From NCBI RefSeq assembly GCF_011440395.1, contig NZ_JAAOIX010000001.1, positions 1,286,402-1,350,401 on the forward strand: a stretch of DNA of 64,000 bases. The letters are read 5' to 3'. The DNA comes from Pseudomaricurvus alcaniphilus. Its GTDB lineage: Bacteria > Pseudomonadota > Gammaproteobacteria > Pseudomonadales > Cellvibrionaceae. The notes under the pieces are model-generated. The model did no database searches, was not told the DNA's origin, and saw only the letters and a list, made by a program, of their open reading frames with translations. Below are positions 62,626 through 64,000 of this stretch, piece after piece; within the stretch, counting starts at the first letter, position 1, and the number at the start of each line of letters is the position of its first letter. The position numbers were made by a program, and so were the translations under genes.

Positions 62626-63130
62626 TTCACGCCTGTGGCCGACTCTTGCCCCGGTCCAGGTCGACCGGGGCAACCCGGTCAACAGGCAGCGGCAAGCCCT
62701 CGCGGCCCTTTCCGTTGCTGCAACTGCCAGTTGTTGGCCCTACCCGTTGTTACCCCAGCCAGCTCCGAACTCGGCCAGTTGTTGGCCTTACCAATTGTTA
62801 CCCAGCCAGTGGCCGGGCCTACCCAATATTTATCCGGCCATTTGTTGCCACTGCCAGTTGATAGCTTAGCCCGATGATAGCTGAGCCCGATGATAGCTTA
62901 GCCCGTTGATAGCTTAGCCCGTTGCTAGCTTAGCCGGTTGGTAGACCAGCCGGTTATTGGCGCCCGGCCAACTATTGGCGCCGTTTGCGTTTGCCAGACA
63001 ATTCCTGACATCACTTGGCACCTCCGCCTGAGCCAAGCGCCATAAAAATTCGTCCCGAACCTATTGCCACCGGTGGCACAATAACATAAACTGCTCTGCA
63101 ACGTTAAACCATCAGGGTCCTCGAACTGCT
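62626..63130. other. Intergenic region with 16-bp minisatellite upstream of uxaC
   Basis: These 505 bases contain decayed short repeats (62700-62850) and a clean 16-bp array at 62857-62952. No gene or clear terminator was seen. The uxaC promoter must lie after 62960. Confidence 0.6.
62857..62952. repeat. 16-bp minisatellite, six units
   Basis: Units such as GTTGATAGCTTAGCCC and GATGATAGCTGAGCCC follow one another with an exact 16-base period. Confidence 0.92.
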
Positions 63131-64000
63131 ATGAACAAACCACTCAACCTGCACCCCGACCGGCTGTTTCCCGCCAACCAGGAAACCCGTGCCATTGCCC
63201 GCCGCCTCTACGCCCAGGTAAAAGACCTGCCCATTGTCAGCCCCCACGGTCACACCGACCCGGCCTGGTTTGCCGACAACCAGCCCTTCAGTGATGCCAC
63301 CGAGCTGCTGATCAAGCCCGATCACTATGTGTTTCGCATGCTCTACAGCCAGGGCATCAGCCTGGAAACCCTCGGCATTCGCCCCGTGGACCAGCGCGAT
63401 GTGGCCACCGACAACCGCAAGATCTGGCACCTGCTGGCCGCCAACTATCACCTGTTCCGCGGCACACCGTCGCGCATGTGGCTCGACCATGTGTTCAGCA
63501 GCGTGTTCGGTTTCGAGGTTGCCCTGAGCAGCGCTACCGCCGACCACTATTACGACCGCATCAACGAGCAGTTGGCCCGCCCGGAGTTCCTGCCGCGCAA
63601 CCTGTTTGAGCGCTTTAATATCGAGTGCATCGCCACCACCGAATCGCCGCTGGATGACCTGCGCCACCACCGGGCCATTCGCGCCAGCGGCTGGCAGGGC
63701 AAAGTGATCACCGCCTACCGCCCCGACAATGTGGTAGACCCCGAATTCGAGGGCTTCCGGGATAACCTGCAGCGTTTTGCCGAAATCAGCGCTGTCGATG
63801 TATCCACCTGGGCCGGTTACCTGGACGCCCACCGCGCGCGCCGGCGCTACTTCCAGGAGCTGGGCGCCACCTCCACCGACCACGGACACCCCAGCGCCTG
63901 TACCGCCAACCTCAGCCCGGCCGAGTGCGAGGCCCTCTATCAAAAGGCACGCAACGGGCAGTGCAGCGCCGCCGAGGCAGAAACCTTCCGCGGCCAGGTA
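63131..64000 (+). CDS. uxaC: Uronate isomerase UxaC (partial, C-terminus beyond window)
   Basis: These are the first 290 codons of glucuronate/galacturonate isomerase, a metal-dependent TIM-barrel amidohydrolase relative that converts D-glucuronate to D-fructuronate and D-galacturonate to D-tagaturonate. Visible are the metal site LPIVSPHGHTDPAWFADN, the substrate region HYVFRMLYSQG, IWHLLAANYHLFRGTPSRMW, the TTESPLDDLRHH stretch and STDHGHPSA. The frame is open to the window end; full-length UxaC is about 470 residues. It points to use of uronic acids from plant or algal polysaccharides. Confidence 0.96.
   Translation, partial: MNKPLNLHPDRLFPANQETRAIARRLYAQVKDLPIVSPHGHTDPAWFADNQPFSDATELLIKPDHYVFRMLYSQGISLETLGIRPVDQRDVATDNRKIWHLLAANYHLFRGTPSRMWLDHVFSSVFGFEVALSSATADHYYDRINEQLARPEFLPRNLFERFNIECIATTESPLDDLRHHRAIRASGWQGKVITAYRPDNVVDPEFEGFRDNLQRFAEISAVDVSTWAGYLDAHRARRRYFQELGATSTDHGHPSACTANLSPAECEALYQKARNGQCSAAEAETFRGQV

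Overview
The window reads as chromosome of a Gram-negative gammaproteobacterium, probably a marine or freshwater heterotroph of the Cellvibrionales/Alteromonadales type. This is an inference from gene content: exosortase A (XrtA)/PEP-CTERM accessory genes, DusA, HrpA, an HsbR/HsbA-like pair, a general porin, MlaA and UxaC. No rRNA, tRNA, CRISPR array, IS transposase or phage gene was recognised. The exosortase gene itself is not in the window and probably lies just to the left, beyond the truncated tyrosine kinase.

Region 1 (1-38483) is a long PEP-CTERM/exopolysaccharide region. From the left it holds the export triad (tyrosine autokinase, chain-length determinant, outer-membrane export lipoprotein), a divergent XrtA-locus ATPase, a small PEP-CTERM-like protein, a large TPR protein, UDP-HexNAc dehydrogenase and 4-epimerase (tviB/tviC type), the PrsK/PrsR two-component system, a pseudo-receiver-PAS-ABC ATPase fusion, a priming sugar transferase, a GNAT-cNMP-HTH fusion, a membrane-anchored hexapeptide acetyltransferase, a PrsT TPR lipoprotein, a canonical PEP-CTERM protein and a GT1-type glycosyltransferase. 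An envelope transport set follows: outer-membrane beta-barrel, LolA-like carrier and two FtsX/LolC-type permeases. It sits next to a ThiF-nitroreductase fusion and an exosortase-associated acyltransferase. A low-Mr tyrosine phosphatase, a trypsin-like protease and a very large Wzy/O-antigen-ligase-like protein fused to a parallel beta-helix close the region. Both PEP-CTERM-type genes have sigma-54 (-24/-12) promoters, which fits control by PrsK/PrsR.

Region 2 (38504-55586) is mostly housekeeping: dusA, terB-like, a STAS/PP2C signalling pair, mlaA, a porin, an alpha/beta-hydrolase-like gene, hrpA, a GNAT, a DTW-domain protein and an NTP/NDP-type carrier. Inside it lies a three-gene RiPP operon (44879-47026) of the HvfABC/bufferin kind, whose precursor is an uninterrupted run of 19 EGxxx pentapeptides carrying ten cysteines.

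Region 3 (55587-64000) has two exported SxxK serine hydrolases flanking an exported, domain-permuted PEP-utilising/ATP-grasp protein, then the start of uxaC. Between the first two genes is 1.5 kb of non-coding repeats, including two copies of a ~200-bp imperfect palindrome exactly 488 bp apart. Across the whole window there are many short minisatellites (14-18 bp units) between genes, and two copies of a REP-like inverted repeat.
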